Shown here: positions 1-7,893 of the stretch, in pieces
Layout of the letters: each line of letters opens with the position of its first letter
Position numbering within the stretch: position 1 is the first letter of the stretch
Source of the DNA: Paenibacillus_S vulneris
GTDB taxonomy: Bacteria > Bacillota > Bacilli > Paenibacillales > NBRC-103111
Length of the DNA: 64,000 bases
Reading direction: 5' to 3'
NCBI RefSeq assembly: GCF_039543185.1
Contig: NZ_BAABJG010000003.1
Coordinates: 550,362 to 614,361 of the forward strand
Translations under genes and position numbers: made by a program
The notes under the pieces: generated by a model
Seen by the model: the letters and a program-made list of their open reading frames with translations, nothing else
What the model was told of the DNA's origin: nothing
Database searches by the model: none

Positions 1-159
1 TAAATATGGAGGTGGGGTATTCCTCGGAAGAGTTTACGTCCGCCTTTGAAACCCGTGAAAATACCACTAAATCTGATCCCTTTCACGGGTTTCAACAGCG
101 GCTGGAGGGGCATACCCCACCGTAGTATATTAGCAATAGTTCAAGCCTTATAGGTTTCT
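1..159 (+). ncRNA. Structured RNA-like repeat, copy 1 (5' end cut by window)
   Basis: This is the 3' portion of an element found again complete at 25817-25999. Bases 11-23 (GGTGGGGTATTCC) can pair with the GGCATACCCCACC just before position 122. An inner perfect 15-bp stem pairs TTGAAACCCGTGAAA with TTTCACGGGTTTCAA around a loop of about 20 bases. The segments between the stems are nearly identical in the two copies, while the apical loop and outer arms differ. A plus-strand intrinsic terminator follows, and the next gene (gerQ) is convergent, so a stand-alone transcript is plausible. I do not recognise the family. A 6S-like rod RNA or a MITE-type repeat are alternatives. Confidence 0.6.
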
Positions 160-170
160 CGACAATCTGA

Positions 171-197
171 GAGTGCTTGCTAAGCACTCTTTTTTTG
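171..197 (+). terminator. Intrinsic terminator after structured repeat copy 1
   Basis: GAGTGCTT, loop GCT, AAGCACTC form a perfect 8-bp stem followed by a run of T on the plus strand. The U tract points to transcription from the plus strand, that is from the repeat element, rather than from gerQ on the minus strand. Confidence 0.75.
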
Positions 198-204
198 CAT
201 AGGA

Positions 205-675
205 TTAACGTGGAGTTGGCGCGAACGGATACGTATATTGAAGCTCCTCGTCAAAGGTGACGTAGTCCAGATTGACCATCAGCAGCAAAAAGCGCATTCC
301 TGTCTTCGGATCGCTGATAATAATATGGTCGCGTCCAGCCGCTTCAATGCGCCCCCTGAAAATCTTGGCATTCCACTCGGAATTATTTTCATACGTCATG
401 TAAAAGGTTCCTGTCTTGCCCAAGTTGAGACGCAAAATGTTCTCGATATAGGACTGCTCAATCGGGAGTATTCCTTGCGGAGCGCCTGGTTGAGGAGCAC
501 CGCCTCCAGGGGGTTGGCCTATGTATGCGCCGCCTGGGCCTGGAGGGTGCATCGTCTGTGAGCCTTGTTGTCCCTGACCGTACCCCTGAAAGCCTTGCGG
601 AAACCCTTGATATCCACCGTAGCTGCGGAAAGGCTGGGGTCCCCCATTGTTGAAAGGGTTGTTTATCATCTTCAC
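205..675 (-). CDS. gerQ: Spore coat protein GerQ
   Basis: Inner-coat protein needed for normal germination in Bacillus, where it is cross-linked by transglutaminase Tgl and linked to the CwlJ hydrolase (family knowledge). The N-terminal half is low complexity and rich in Gly, Gln and Pro. The last 85 or so residues form the conserved domain (SYIENILRLN, LGKTGTFYMTYENN, DPKTGMRFLLLMVNLDYVTF). I start it at the GTG at 675, five bases after AAGGAGG; the ATG at 669 is an alternative. A longer TTG start at 693 would put the ribosome site inside the gene. No cwlJ homologue is visible beside it. Confidence 0.9.
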   Translation of the reverse strand: MKMINNPFNNGGPQPFRSYGGYQGFPQGFQGYGQGQQGSQTMHPPGPGGAYIGQPPGGGAPQPGAPQGILPIEQSYIENILRLNLGKTGTFYMTYENNSEWNAKIFRGRIEAAGRDHIIISDPKTGMRFLLLMVNLDYVTFDEELQYTYPFAPTPR

Positions 676-756
676 AAATTCCTCCTTAGACAAGATTAAT
701 TTGCTCCTACATTAATACCTATTATGATGGCTTGGACAATTAGACTAGTTTTGATG

Positions 757-795
757 AAAAAACAAACAGCCGCCGTATGAACATACGACAGCTGT
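757..795 (-). terminator. Terminator of the aldo/keto reductase gene
   Basis: An imperfect stem pairs ACAGCTGT and CGTATG with their complements on the other arm. On the minus strand it runs into a T-rich tract (TTTGTTTTTTC). It lies directly after the stop of the gene at 816. Confidence 0.7.
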
Positions 796-815
796 TTCGT
801 GCTTGAATATCCGTT

Positions 816-1643
816 TTAAAAGTTGATGTGATCCGGATGCGGACCGAAGCGGTGCTCTTTGTTTAATGCGTCAATACTTGCCATCTCGTCTTGAGTAAGC
901 TGGAAATCGAACACATTTCCGTTTTCTTGAATGCGGTGAGCGCTGATCGATTTTGGTATCGTCACGACACCATGCTGCAAATCCCAGCGAAGCACAATTT
1001 GTGCGGGAGATTTGCCGTATTTGGCTCCGAGCTCAGCGAGTAAAGGAATATCGAGATTCCCTTGCATGAGCGGGCTCCAGGCTTCCAACTGAATCTGATG
1101 CTGCGGGCAGAAGCTGCGCAGCTCCGGCTGGGTCAGCAGCGGATGGAACTCCACCTGGTCTACCATCGGCTTTATTTCGCAATCAGCCAACAGATCCTCC
1201 AGATGGTGAACGAGGAAGTTGCTTACGCCGATAGCTCGCACCGCGCCGTCCTTATACAGCTTCTCCAGGGCGCGCCAGGTATCTTTATATTTGCCTTTAA
1301 CCGGCCAATGAATGAGATACAGGTCGATAACGTCCAGTCCGAGCTTACGGCGGCTTTCATCGAATGCTTTCAAAGTAGAGTCATAGCCTTGGTCGGCATT
1401 CCATACTTTGGTGGTGATAAACAGTTCATCGCGGGAGATACCGCAATCCTTGATGGCTGTGCCGACGCCTTCTTCATTACCATATACGGCGGCTGTATCA
1501 ATGCTCCGGTAGCCTGCCTGAATCGCGGCCTTAACAGCTTGAATGACCTCTTCTCCATTTTGGGTTTTCCATACGCCTAGCCCAAGCCAAGGCATTTTGA
1601 CGCCGTTGCTAAGAACGGTGCTGTCGGAAATATGCTGAGTCAT
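816..1643 (-). CDS. Aldo/keto reductase (AKR5-like)
   Basis: NAD(P)H-dependent cytosolic reductase of small aldehydes and ketones, 275 residues, the usual size. The catalytic tetrad is visible: Asp and Tyr in SIDTAAVYGNEEGVG, Lys in TTKVWNADQGYD and His in LIHWP. The cofactor-binding C-terminus includes IPKSISAHRIQEN. It resembles Bacillus YvgN/YtbE, which act on methylglyoxal and similar carbonyls (family knowledge). The ATG has a GAGGAGG site seven bases upstream. It is monocistronic with its own terminator. The substrate cannot be read from the sequence. Confidence 0.88.
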   Translation of the reverse strand: MTQHISDSTVLSNGVKMPWLGLGVWKTQNGEEVIQAVKAAIQAGYRSIDTAAVYGNEEGVGTAIKDCGISRDELFITTKVWNADQGYDSTLKAFDESRRKLGLDVIDLYLIHWPVKGKYKDTWRALEKLYKDGAVRAIGVSNFLVHHLEDLLADCEIKPMVDQVEFHPLLTQPELRSFCPQHQIQLEAWSPLMQGNLDIPLLAELGAKYGKSPAQIVLRWDLQHGVVTIPKSISAHRIQENGNVFDFQLTQDEMASIDALNKEHRFGPHPDHINF

Positions 1644-1787
1644 GCAGGTGCCTCCTCATTATTATGTTTTTTCTATAACTGCGCAAAACCGGCCTCGATT
1701 TGTGAGGGAGTCGGCAGACATGTTTATTTTACCATACTTTGTTACCAGGTAAAAAATCACGGGGATGGCGGCACCGCATGAAAACAC

Positions 1788-1829
1788 AATGACAGCCTTG
1801 TACCTCCGGCTGGGGGTCAAGGCTGTCAT
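1788..1829 (-). terminator. Hairpin ending the urt operon
   Basis: TGACAGCCTTG pairs perfectly with CAAGGCTGTCA over 11 bp. It is the only strong stem in the 283-base gap between the AKR gene and urtE. The minus-strand tail is TTGTGTTTTC, a modest U tract, so termination is likely but not certain. Confidence 0.55.
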
Positions 1830-1926
1830 TAGCGTTGGCGAGTGATCTCCATCGAAATCCTGATAAAGCTGCAGCAGGGAAGTTGAGGGGGATGGAACCG
1901 GGGTACAGGGCCGCGTGCGGTTGATT

Positions 1927-2631
1927 TTATACGGCCAGATGCTTCTTCACCTGATCTTCGCTTAAATCCGCTGAACCGCCCTCGGCTACAATAGTGCCTT
2001 TATCCAGCACATAATAGTAATCCGCAATGCTCGTAGCAAAGGTCAAGCTTTGCTCAACCAGCAAAACCGACATTTCCCTGCGGGCTTTGATCGATTCGAT
2101 AACCTGTTCAATCTCCATCACGATAGACGGCTGAATACCTTCCATCGGTTCATCAAGAAGCAGCAATTCGGGCTCTCCGACAAGGGCGCGGGCGATAGAC
2201 AGCTGCTGCTGTTGACCGCCGCTTAAGTCTCCGCCTTTGCGTCGTCTCATTTCCCATAAGACAGGGAACATTTCATAGACCGATTCGGGGATGGTATGCT
2301 TTCGAGTCACGGCGGCCTCCAGGCCGAGCAGCAGGTTTTCCTCTACGGTCAGCTGAGGGAAAATGTCCCGCCCTTGGGGTACGTAGCCGATTCCTGCCTT
2401 GGCGCGTCGGTCCGGGGGGGAATCGGTTATCGTTTTCCCGTTGTACGAGAGGCTGCCGCCTTTGGCCTTGATAAGCCCCATCACCGTCTTCATCAGCGTC
2501 GTCTTGCCTACGCCATTACGGCCCATCAGACAGACCACCTGGCCTGGCTCAACCTTCATGCTGACGCCGCGTAAAATCATACTTTCGCCGTAGGCGGCTT
2601 CCACTGCATTAAGCATCAGCATTGCGTTCAC
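1927..2631 (-). CDS. urtE: Urea ABC transporter ATP-binding subunit UrtE
   Basis: One of two ATPases powering high-affinity urea uptake through UrtB/UrtC at the cytoplasmic face. It has 234 residues, LivF-like. Walker A is GRNGVGKTT, the signature is LSGGQQQQ and Walker B is LLLLDEP. It is the last gene of urtABCDE. Its GTG start lies inside the 3' end of urtD, overlapping by 23 bases, which suggests translational coupling. An ATG at 2622 is a possible alternative start. The UrtE assignment rather than LivF rests on the neighbouring urtA-D and urease genes. Confidence 0.93.
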   Translation of the reverse strand: MNAMLMLNAVEAAYGESMILRGVSMKVEPGQVVCLMGRNGVGKTTLMKTVMGLIKAKGGSLSYNGKTITDSPPDRRAKAGIGYVPQGRDIFPQLTVEENLLLGLEAAVTRKHTIPESVYEMFPVLWEMRRRKGGDLSGGQQQQLSIARALVGEPELLLLDEPMEGIQPSIVMEIEQVIESIKARREMSVLLVEQSLTFATSIADYYYVLDKGTIVAEGGSADLSEDQVKKHLAV

Positions 2632-3397
2632 CCCGTCTCCCCAAGTAGACCTCGGCTACCTTGGCGTCATTTTGAATTTCTTCCATTGTGCCTTCCCGAA
2701 GCACCGTGCCTTCATGCATAACGGTAACGGTTTTGGCGTAGTTCCGAACGAATTCCATATCATGCTCGACGACAATCACCGTTTGCCGGCTGCTGATTTT
2801 GTGGAGCAGCTCGCCGGTTTTCTCCGTTTCGCTGTCCGTCATTCCGGCGGCAGGCTCATCAAGCAGCAGCAGCTCCGGCTCCTGGATCAGGAGCATCCCG
2901 ATTTCAAGCCATTGCTTTTCGCCATGGGAAAGGGAGCCGGCGACTTGCTTCGCTTTTTCGGCAAGACCGATCATTTGCATGTAATATTTGATGCGGTCAC
3001 GCTGCTCCGGAGTCGTTTTCGTAATCAGCGAGCTCAGCAGACCGCGTTTTTGGCGCATGGAAAGCAGCAAATTTTCCAGAACCGTCAAGGTGACAAAGAT
3101 GGATGGAGCCTGAAATTTTCTTCCGATCCCGAGCTGTGCTATCTGATGCTCCTGGTACTTGGCCAGATCCATATGCTTGAAGGCTACTTTTCCTCTGGAG
3201 GGCTTTACTTTGCCGCACAGCACATCCAGCAGGGTCGTTTTACCGGCACCGTTCGGACCGATGAGGAATCGCAGTTCTCCAGGCTGCAGGGAGAAATCAA
3301 GACCACGGATCGCCTTGAAGCCATCGAAGTCTACCTCTAGCTGTTCGACACGGACCAGATCGGCTGCCGTTTCTTTTCTTGCTGAAGATTGTATCAT
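2609..3397 (-). CDS. urtD: Urea ABC transporter ATP-binding subunit UrtD
   Basis: LivG-like ATPase of 262 residues. Walker A is GPNGAGKTT, the signature is LSHGEKQ (the usual second G is H, typical of UrtD/LivG types) and Walker B is LLLLDEPAAGM. The start ATG has AAGGAGG ten bases upstream. It lies 145 bases downstream of urtC and overlaps urtE. It acts with UrtE as the ATPase pair for the UrtBC membrane domains. Confidence 0.94.
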   Translation of the reverse strand: MIQSSARKETAADLVRVEQLEVDFDGFKAIRGLDFSLQPGELRFLIGPNGAGKTTLLDVLCGKVKPSRGKVAFKHMDLAKYQEHQIAQLGIGRKFQAPSIFVTLTVLENLLLSMRQKRGLLSSLITKTTPEQRDRIKYYMQMIGLAEKAKQVAGSLSHGEKQWLEIGMLLIQEPELLLLDEPAAGMTDSETEKTGELLHKISSRQTVIVVEHDMEFVRNYAKTVTVMHEGTVLREGTMEEIQNDAKVAEVYLGRRGERNADA

Positions 3398-3542
3398 GGT
3401 TTTAAGACCTCCTTAGATTTTCCGAAGTCGAAGGCTTACGGCTATCGTTTTCCAAAAGAACACTGGCCTCAGCGCACAACAAGTTCATAGTATGCGGTGC
3501 AGCGTACTGTGCAACCGGCTTGAGTCCCGCTGCAGGTTCGGT

Positions 3543-4661
3543 TTATTTTTGGAGCGGGTTCGCTTCGGGCTCCAAGCCTGAATATACCAGCGGCGTCGAA
3601 GCAGGGGAGGCGGAATCGGATTTCGCCTGAAACCATCCTCTCTTGGCAGCAAACTGTTTGCAGGTACCGACGATGCCTTGGGGGAGAAACAGCACGACGA
3701 CAATAAACATGGCTCCCATAATAATGGGCCACCATTCGGGATAAGCTTCGCTGAAGGTGGTTTTGGCCGTGTTGGTAATGACAGCCCCAAGAATAGCCCC
3801 GAAGATGGAAGCCCGCCCGCCGATGGCGACCCACAGCACCATCTCGATGGAAGGAACGATGCCCATCTGCGCAGGAGAAATAATGCCCTCCTGAAGCACG
3901 AACAGCACGCCGGCCAAGCCCGCAAGCCCTGCAGAGAAGCAGTAAATGAACACCTTGTACGTAACCGGATTATATCCGATAAAACGAACACGGTTTTCCG
4001 CATCCCGAATGGCTACGAGAATTTTGCCGAGCCGGGTCCCTGCCAGCCAGAGGCATAAGAGAAGAGTGCCTATGACTACGGCGACGGTAACGTAATACAA
4101 AGCAAGCTTAGTGGAATGCTCTGCTACGGATAAACCGAGAAACGTATTGAAATTGGTCAATCCGTTAGTCCCGCCGGTATATCCTTGCTGGCCTACGAAA
4201 AGGGTAACGGTAATGATAACAAGGGCCTGCGACAAGATCGAGAAGAAGGTGCCCTTAATTCGGTTGCGAAAGGTCAAATAGCCCAGGATGAAAGCGACGG
4301 CCATCGGGACGAGCAAAGCGAGAAGAAAGGCGCCTGCCGCGGAATGAAACGGTGCCCAGAACCAGGGGAGCTTGTCGATACCGCTCCACGACATGAAGTC
4401 GGGAAGCCCTCCTTCGGAAGCGACGAGCTTCAGATGCATAGCCATGCAGTAGGCACCGAGCCCGAAGTACACACCGTGGCCCAGACTCAATATGCCGGTA
4501 TAGCCCCAGATCAGGTCCAGCCCCATAGCCAGGATGGCGTAGGCTAGAAATTTGCCCAGCAGCGACAAGCGGAATTCGGATAAAAACATGGGCGCTGCCA
4601 TCATCAGAATTAACAGGATGACAGTGATTCCGATTTTCATTTTTGTGTTGGTAATGGTCAT
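3543..4661 (-). CDS. urtC: Urea ABC transporter permease UrtC
   Basis: LivM-type inner-membrane permease of 372 residues with about eight to ten hydrophobic segments, and the family segments GLDLIWGYTGILSLGHG and GGTNGLTN. The ATG is preceded by AGGAG at eight bases, and that ribosome site directly abuts the 78-bp repeat array at 4677. The hydrophilic C-terminal tail after LPQGIVG (about 45 residues) has no obvious domain. The 145-base gap to urtD contains nothing I recognise. Confidence 0.94.
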   Translation of the reverse strand: MTITNTKMKIGITVILLILMMAAPMFLSEFRLSLLGKFLAYAILAMGLDLIWGYTGILSLGHGVYFGLGAYCMAMHLKLVASEGGLPDFMSWSGIDKLPWFWAPFHSAAGAFLLALLVPMAVAFILGYLTFRNRIKGTFFSILSQALVIITVTLFVGQQGYTGGTNGLTNFNTFLGLSVAEHSTKLALYYVTVAVVIGTLLLCLWLAGTRLGKILVAIRDAENRVRFIGYNPVTYKVFIYCFSAGLAGLAGVLFVLQEGIISPAQMGIVPSIEMVLWVAIGGRASIFGAILGAVITNTAKTTFSEAYPEWWPIIMGAMFIVVVLFLPQGIVGTCKQFAAKRGWFQAKSDSASPASTPLVYSGLEPEANPLQK

Positions 4662-4676
4662 GGTATCAACTCCTGA

Positions 4677-4866
4677 GAGTTTGCGTAAGCAAACTTACTT
4701 CGAAAGCATAGACTTGGTTTTGCGTAAGCAAAACTTACTTCGTAAGCACTCGCTGAGTTTGCGTAAGCAAACTTACTTCGAAAGCATAGACTTGGTTTTG
4801 CGTAAGCAAAACTTACTTCGTAAGCACTCGCTGAGTTTCCGTAAGGAAACTTACTTCGTAAAGCTC
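4677..4866. repeat. 78-bp tandem repeat of paired hairpins between urtB and urtC
   Basis: Two identical 78-bp units start at 4677 and 4755, and a third, degenerate partial unit starts at 4833. Each unit contains two related halves centred on the palindromes GTTTGCGTAAGCAAAC and GTTTTGCGTAAGCAAAAC, that is short stems closed by a GTAA (GNRA-type) loop, each followed by ACTTACTTCG. In the partial unit the stem is GTTTCC/GGAAAC, so both arms changed together and pairing is kept. The array fills the gap between the urtB stop and the urtC ribosome site, so it would be transcribed in the operon mRNA. Confidence 0.9.
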
Positions 4867-4867
4867 C

Positions 4868-5773
4868 TCAATCCAAAGCGCGGGACTTGATGGTGACCAG
4901 CCCCGAAGGCTTCCACTGCAGGAAGGCGATGATGAGGGTGAAGACGATGACCTTCCCGATAGTTGCGCTTGTGGTGTACTCGAATGCGGTGTTTAGCACC
5001 CCGATCCCGAGCGCTCCGGCGACCGTACCGATGATTTTCCCGATTCCTCCGAGAACGACGACCATAAAAGCATCCACGATGTAGTAGGTGCCAATGGTAG
5101 GTCCTATCGGCCCCACGAGCGTTAACGCACACCCGGCGATCCCTGCCATCCCAGAGCCGAACGCGAAGGCTTGAGCATCGACGCGCCGGGTCGAGATGCC
5201 AAGGCATGAGGCCATGCTGCGGTTTTGCATGACGGCTTGCATATTGCGCCCGCCACGGGTGTGGTATTGGTAGAAATAGATAATGGCGATACATACAATA
5301 ACAAGGCCGATAATAAAGAGCCTCTTGTAGGGGAGCATCAGATCCGGGGTGAGGGCCAAGCCTCCTTCCAGCCATTCCGGCGCTTTGACGGCCACATTGG
5401 GGGCTCCGAAAATTTGCCGGGCTATCTGCTGCAGAACCAGGCTGACGCCCCAGGTCGCCAACAAACTATCAAGAGGTCTGCCGTACAGGTAACGGATCAA
5501 GACAGCCTCCAGCAGCCAGCCGATTCCGAATGCGACCGCGAACGCCACGCCGAGCGACAAGACAAAGTACCATCCGAACGCCGAAGCAGGCAAAAACTTT
5601 TGAAACAGCTGCTGTATTGTGTAAGCCATATAAGCGCCGATCATGATGAACTCTCCGTGTGCCATATTAATGACGTTCATTAATCCGAACGTAATTGCCA
5701 GACCGAGAGCGATCAGTAACAAAATGGAGCTTAACGAAACGCCGTTAAATAATTGCAATAGCAGTAAGCTCAT
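4868..5773 (-). CDS. urtB: Urea ABC transporter permease UrtB
   Basis: LivH-type permease of 301 residues and about eight membrane segments. Visible segments include LGLAITFGLMNVINMAHGEF and GGIGKIIGTVAGAL. I start it at the second ATG (5773), nine bases after GGAGG; the first ATG (5782) touches the ribosome site. It is separated from urtA by a terminator-like stem and from urtC by the hairpin repeats, so its expression may differ from both neighbours. Confidence 0.93.
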   Translation of the reverse strand: MSLLLLQLFNGVSLSSILLLIALGLAITFGLMNVINMAHGEFIMIGAYMAYTIQQLFQKFLPASAFGWYFVLSLGVAFAVAFGIGWLLEAVLIRYLYGRPLDSLLATWGVSLVLQQIARQIFGAPNVAVKAPEWLEGGLALTPDLMLPYKRLFIIGLVIVCIAIIYFYQYHTRGGRNMQAVMQNRSMASCLGISTRRVDAQAFAFGSGMAGIAGCALTLVGPIGPTIGTYYIVDAFMVVVLGGIGKIIGTVAGALGIGVLNTAFEYTTSATIGKVIVFTLIIAFLQWKPSGLVTIKSRALD

Positions 5774-5792
5774 TGGTCTCATCCTCCGTCAT

Positions 5793-5834
5793 AAAACGGG
5801 GGACCGCCCGCTGGAAAGGGGGCAGCCCCGTTTT
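5793..5834 (-). terminator. Intercistronic stem between urtA and urtB (attenuator-like)
   Basis: AAAACGGGG pairs with CCCCGTTTT across a GC-rich centre, ending in TTTT in the minus-strand sense just before the urtB ribosome site. Partial terminators of this kind commonly let a binding-protein gene be expressed more strongly than the downstream permease genes (inference). Confidence 0.6.
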
Positions 5835-5874
5835 CAAATTCCAAGTTCGATTCATTCCCCGACAAAGTCTGCGA

Positions 5875-7140
5875 CTATTTCTTGGTTACCTCTGCTCCCC
5901 AAGGGTAGGTTTTTAAGAATGGATCGGGCTTCACCGGCTGGCCGGAATTCCATACTTCCTTGATCATGCCGTCCGCCTGAATTTGGCCAATGCGCACAGT
6001 TTTGTACACGTGCTGGTTGTCTCCGTCAATTTTGACTTTGCCGCCCGGCGCGCTGAACTCAATGCCTTTGGCAGCTTCCTTGACTTTATCCACGTCTACG
6101 CTGCCGGCTTTCTTCACGGCTTCAGCCCACAGATAGACTCCGAAATAGCCTGCCTCGATCGGATCATCCGTCACACGGTCTTTGCCGTATTTCGCTTTAT
6201 AGGCTTCGACGAATTTTTTGTTCTCCGGCGTGTCCGTCGTTTGGTAGTAGTTCCATGCCGTGTAGTGACCCTCCAGAACAGATGCGCCGATACCGCGAAT
6301 TTCTTCCTCCGCAACACTCACGGACAAGGTAGTCAAATCCTTGGAAGAAATTCCCGCATCCTTCAGCTGTTTGAAGAAGGCTACGTTGCTGTCCCCGTTC
6401 AATGTATTAAATACGACATCCGGCTTCTCTTTCTTGATTTTACTGATGATCGTGTTGTAATCCGTATGTCCGAGCGGTGTATATTCTTCTGCGATCAGAG
6501 TGCCGCCTTCGGCCTTCAACTGTTCTTTGATGATTTTATTGGCTGTTCTCGGGAAGACGTAGTCGGAACCGAGCAGGAAGAACTTTTTGCCTTTATTTTG
6601 CAGCAGCCAGGTTACAGCAGGAACGATTTGCTGGTTCGTCGTTGCCCCGGTATAGAAAATATTGGGGGAGGCCTCCAGCCCTTCATATTGCACCGGATAG
6701 AAGAAGAGTCCTTTATTTTGCTCTACGACAGGAAGCACAGCCTTGCGGCTAGCCGAGGTCCAACCGCCGAAGATGACGGCCGCTTTGTCCTTCTGCAGCA
6801 ATTTCTTCGTTTTCTCTGCAAAGGTAGGCCAATCCGACGCTCCGTCCTCGATAATCGGCTTGAGCTGCTTACCCAGGACGCCGCCTGCCTTATTAATTTC
6901 CTCGATGGCCATCAGCTCCGCATCTTTTACGGAAACCTCACTGATAGACATGGTGCCGGTAAGGGAATGCAGAATACCGACCGGAATGGTATCATCCTTT
7001 CCTGCATCTGAGCTGGCGGTTGCTGGGGTTGAGGATGGGGAGGCGGCCGGCTTGGTTTCGGTAGCGCATCCGGCCAGCAATGCCGAAATTGACATACAGA
7101 CTGCCATAAGTACGGGAATTCCTTTTCTCTTTAATTTCAT
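5875..7140 (-). CDS. urtA: Urea ABC transporter substrate-binding lipoprotein UrtA
   Basis: Extracellular solute-binding lipoprotein for urea (possibly short amides), 421 residues. The N-terminus MKLKRKGIPVLMAVCM leads through a hydrophobic stretch to the lipobox LLAGC. The mature domain is the periplasmic-binding type-5 fold, with DTIPVGILHSLTGTMSISE and EDGASDWPTFAEKTKKLL as in UrtA/FmdD proteins. I chose the ATG at 7140 because AAGGAG lies nine bases upstream and the signal peptide begins there. An upstream in-frame extension to 7317 would overlap the promoter. It is the first gene of the operon and diverges from ureA. Confidence 0.95.
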   Translation of the reverse strand: MKLKRKGIPVLMAVCMSISALLAGCATETKPAASPSSTPATASSDAGKDDTIPVGILHSLTGTMSISEVSVKDAELMAIEEINKAGGVLGKQLKPIIEDGASDWPTFAEKTKKLLQKDKAAVIFGGWTSASRKAVLPVVEQNKGLFFYPVQYEGLEASPNIFYTGATTNQQIVPAVTWLLQNKGKKFFLLGSDYVFPRTANKIIKEQLKAEGGTLIAEEYTPLGHTDYNTIISKIKKEKPDVVFNTLNGDSNVAFFKQLKDAGISSKDLTTLSVSVAEEEIRGIGASVLEGHYTAWNYYQTTDTPENKKFVEAYKAKYGKDRVTDDPIEAGYFGVYLWAEAVKKAGSVDVDKVKEAAKGIEFSAPGGKVKIDGDNQHVYKTVRIGQIQADGMIKEVWNSGQPVKPDPFLKTYPWGAEVTKK

Positions 7141-7287
7141 GACGATCCACTCCTTTTCAATTTTCATACCTGGTCGAAAGCCTGCCTCTAATGATTCAGT
7201 ATGGTTTTCTAGATTGGGCTGGCCCATCGGGTGATTCATGATTCCAATGGCTATGTTTTGTATGTGGAAACATTTCTCACATGACAT

Positions 7288-7317
7288 ATCATAGTTCGCG
7301 TGTAACTTAAATGTCAA
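7288..7317 (-). promoter_or_regulatory. Predicted urtA promoter
   Basis: On the minus strand TTGACA and TATGAT are separated by 18 bases. The -35 element lies inside the GlnR/TnrA box at 7312-7328, so binding there should affect polymerase directly. The predicted leader before urtA is about 140 bases. Confidence 0.6.
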
Positions 7318-7328
7318 TATACTTTACA
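7312..7328. promoter_or_regulatory. GlnR/TnrA box overlapping the urtA -35
   Basis: TGTCAATATACTTTACA fits the consensus TGTNA-N7-TNACA exactly. Its position over the urtA -35 suggests control of the transporter by nitrogen status. Confidence 0.75.
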
Positions 7329-7438
7329 CAAAATATTTTATAATGCCTTATGTTCGTGTTTTAGTACTTAAAAACAATGAGAATATGTTGGTTATGAGTT
7401 AGTTATATGTGGATAGTCGTAAAATGTGAACTGAGTTT

Positions 7439-7455
7439 TGTTATAAAAACTAACA
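7439..7455. promoter_or_regulatory. GlnR/TnrA box upstream of the ureA promoter
   Basis: TGTTATAAAAACTAACA is an exact consensus match. Its centre lies about 50 bases before the predicted ureA transcription start, the usual spacing for TnrA-activated promoters in Bacillus (family knowledge). Confidence 0.75.
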
Positions 7456-7461
7456 TTTTAG

Positions 7462-7490
7462 TTTACAGGATATGAAAATGCGAATATAAT
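7462..7490 (+). promoter_or_regulatory. Predicted ureA (urease operon) promoter
   Basis: TTTACA and a perfect TATAAT are separated by exactly 17 bases. Start of transcription is expected near 7497, leaving a leader of about 70 bases that contains a further GlnR/TnrA box. Confidence 0.8.
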
Positions 7491-7523
7491 AAAGGCAAAG
7501 ATTCCCGAATATTCGTGTTTTTA

Positions 7524-7540
7524 TGTTATGTAATATGACA
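7524..7540. promoter_or_regulatory. GlnR/TnrA box within the urease leader
   Basis: TGTTATGTAATATGACA is an exact consensus match centred about 35 bases downstream of the predicted start, a location suited to repression, for example by GlnR together with the upstream site. Confidence 0.75.
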
Positions 7541-7566
7541 CAAGATCTTGGGGAGGAGTACTACCT

Positions 7567-7893
7567 ATGCATTTAACAGAAAGAGAAAAAGAAAAATTGC
7601 TTATTACCGTAGCGGCTGACTTGGCCCGGAGAAGATTGCAGCGGGGTGTGAAGCTGAATTATCCGGAAAGCATCGCATTGATCACTTCGGAGATTATGGA
7701 AGGGGCTCGCGATGGGATGACCGTGGCTCAATTGATGCAGTATGGTACGACCCTGCTGTCCGCTGAGCAAGTTATGGAAGGTGTGCCGGAAATGATTCAC
7801 GAGGTACAGGTCGAAGCGACCTTTCCCGATGGTACGAAGCTGGTGACCGTACATCACCCAATAGGGTATAAGCGGAAGGAGGCGAGAGAATGA
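7567..7893 (+). CDS. ureA: Urease subunit gamma
   Basis: Small structural subunit of the nickel urease that splits urea to ammonia and carbamate. It has 108 residues, and the family core begins MHLTEREKEKLLI and includes NYPESIALI and VQVEATFPDGTKLVTVH. The ATG follows GGAGGAG. It overlaps ureB by the ATGA arrangement. It is the first gene of ureABCFGD. Confidence 0.96.
   Translation: MHLTEREKEKLLITVAADLARRRLQRGVKLNYPESIALITSEIMEGARDGMTVAQLMQYGTTLLSAEQVMEGVPEMIHEVQVEATFPDGTKLVTVHHPIGYKRKEARE

Noticed and set aside
4677..4866. Repeat array considered as a CRISPR
   Set aside because: Units are contiguous without unique spacers, only two and a half in number, with no cas genes.
4552..4890. Plus-strand ORF of 112 codons over the urtB-urtC gap with repeated LRKQ peptide units
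   Set aside because: It is produced by translating the 78-bp hairpin repeat and the antisense of urtC; no ribosome site or family.
5983..7011. Long plus-strand ORF antisense to urtA
   Set aside because: Shadow of the urtA codon pattern; no ribosome site or recognisable domain.
7141..7311. Riboswitch in the urtA leader (for example guanidine-type)
   Set aside because: I could not find the conserved cores of guanidine-I, II or III motifs in the leader.
7141..7317. N-terminal extension of UrtA by 59 residues
   Set aside because: It would overlap the promoter and GlnR/TnrA box, and the signal peptide and ribosome site mark the start at 7140.
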